A DNA stretch of 55,125 nucleotides from an uncultured Methylophilaceae bacterium. GTDB taxonomy: Bacteria > Pseudomonadota > Gammaproteobacteria > Burkholderiales > Methylophilaceae. The DNA lies in contig CAILHX010000056.1 in NCBI GenBank assembly GCA_903834185.1, positions 1 through 55,125 on the forward strand, written 5' to 3'. Below the pieces are notes generated by a model, which saw only the letters and a list, made by a program, of their open reading frames with translations, was not told the DNA's origin and made no database searches. The first letter of the stretch is position 1; each line of letters starts with the position of its first letter. Position numbers and translations under genes: made by a program. Shown one piece after another: positions 55,049-55,125 of the stretch.

Positions 55049-55125
55049 TGGCGGAGTGGACGGGACTCGAACCCGCGACCCCCGGCGTGACAGGCCGGTA
55101 TTCTAACCAACTGAACTACCACTCC
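55049..55125 (-). tRNA. tRNA-Asp (anticodon GTC)
   Basis: On the minus strand the 77-nt gene begins exactly at the window edge with GGAGTGG. It has the D-loop AGTTCAGTTGGTTAGAAT, anticodon loop CTGTCAC (GTC), T arm GCGGG TTCGAGT CCCGT, acceptor return CCACTCC, discriminator G and an encoded CCA. All arms are complete. It lies 40 bp upstream of the four-helix membrane protein gene on the same strand. Confidence 0.97.

Noticed and set aside
55049-55125. tRNA-Asp as an integration site
   Set aside because: The tRNA is intact and I see no integrase gene or repeated 3' end in the window; sequence beyond the edge is not available.

Overview
The window looks like chromosomal DNA of a free-living betaproteobacterium, probably in or near the Nitrosomonadales (a Gallionellaceae-like organism would fit). 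The class call rests on conserved gene strings: rlmN-rodZ-ispG, rne/rluC-HAD-Rieske-sppA and tsaE-amiC-mutL-(miaA). It also fits the encoded CCA ends on both tRNAs and the protein sequences themselves. The family-level call is inference. I see no prophage, insertion sequence, CRISPR array or plasmid gene. Coding density is high, and several neighbouring genes overlap or nearly touch.

Layout. 0-2.6 kb: end of rlmN, then rodZ and ispG. 2.6-8.9 kb: mixed single genes, namely a peroxiredoxin, a Gfo/Idh/MocA oxidoreductase, a tiny Gln/Ala-repeat protein, tRNA-Asn, an AsmA-like protein, a cupin, an aspartate aminotransferase and a secreted trypsin-like protease with TPRs. 9-18.2 kb: uvrB, RNase E with a structured leader, then rluC-HAD-Rieske-sppA-FecR/SPOR. 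18.2-32 kb: a carbohydrate block with pgl, pgi, glgB, glgC, two different GH57 enzymes and a ROK glucokinase, followed by a chemoreceptor and an OprB-type sugar porin. 32-35 kb: an envelope glycosylation cassette (GT2, LpxB-N-like membrane protein, ArnT/PMT-type transferase). 35-42.5 kb: queG, tsaE, amiC, mutL, a second chemoreceptor and miaA. 42.4-44.1 kb: a MerR-PAS-nucleotidyl cyclase preceded by a cluster of short dyad sites. 44-50 kb: dapC, a DMT permease, an OGT/SPINDLY-like protein and mnmC. 50-55.1 kb: an RND efflux pair, a four-helix membrane protein and tRNA-Asp.

How the genes work together. The carbohydrate block can make ADP-glucose (GlgC), branch glucan (GlgB), remodel and hydrolyse it (GH57 pair), phosphorylate the glucose released (ROK kinase) and pass it into glycolysis or the pentose phosphate path (Pgi, Pgl). 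Glycogen synthase and phosphorylase are not in the window. Six genes act on stable RNA modification (rlmN, rluC, queG, tsaE, miaA, mnmC).

The most unusual items are: the MerR-PAS-cyclase with four 13-bp dyads of the form TTGGACWGTATAA; the Gln/Ala-repeat microprotein with its own terminator; the RNase E leader whose last hairpin covers the ribosome binding site; and the RND adaptor with an internally duplicated coiled-coil unit. All functional calls come from reading motifs in the translated sequence. No database search was run.
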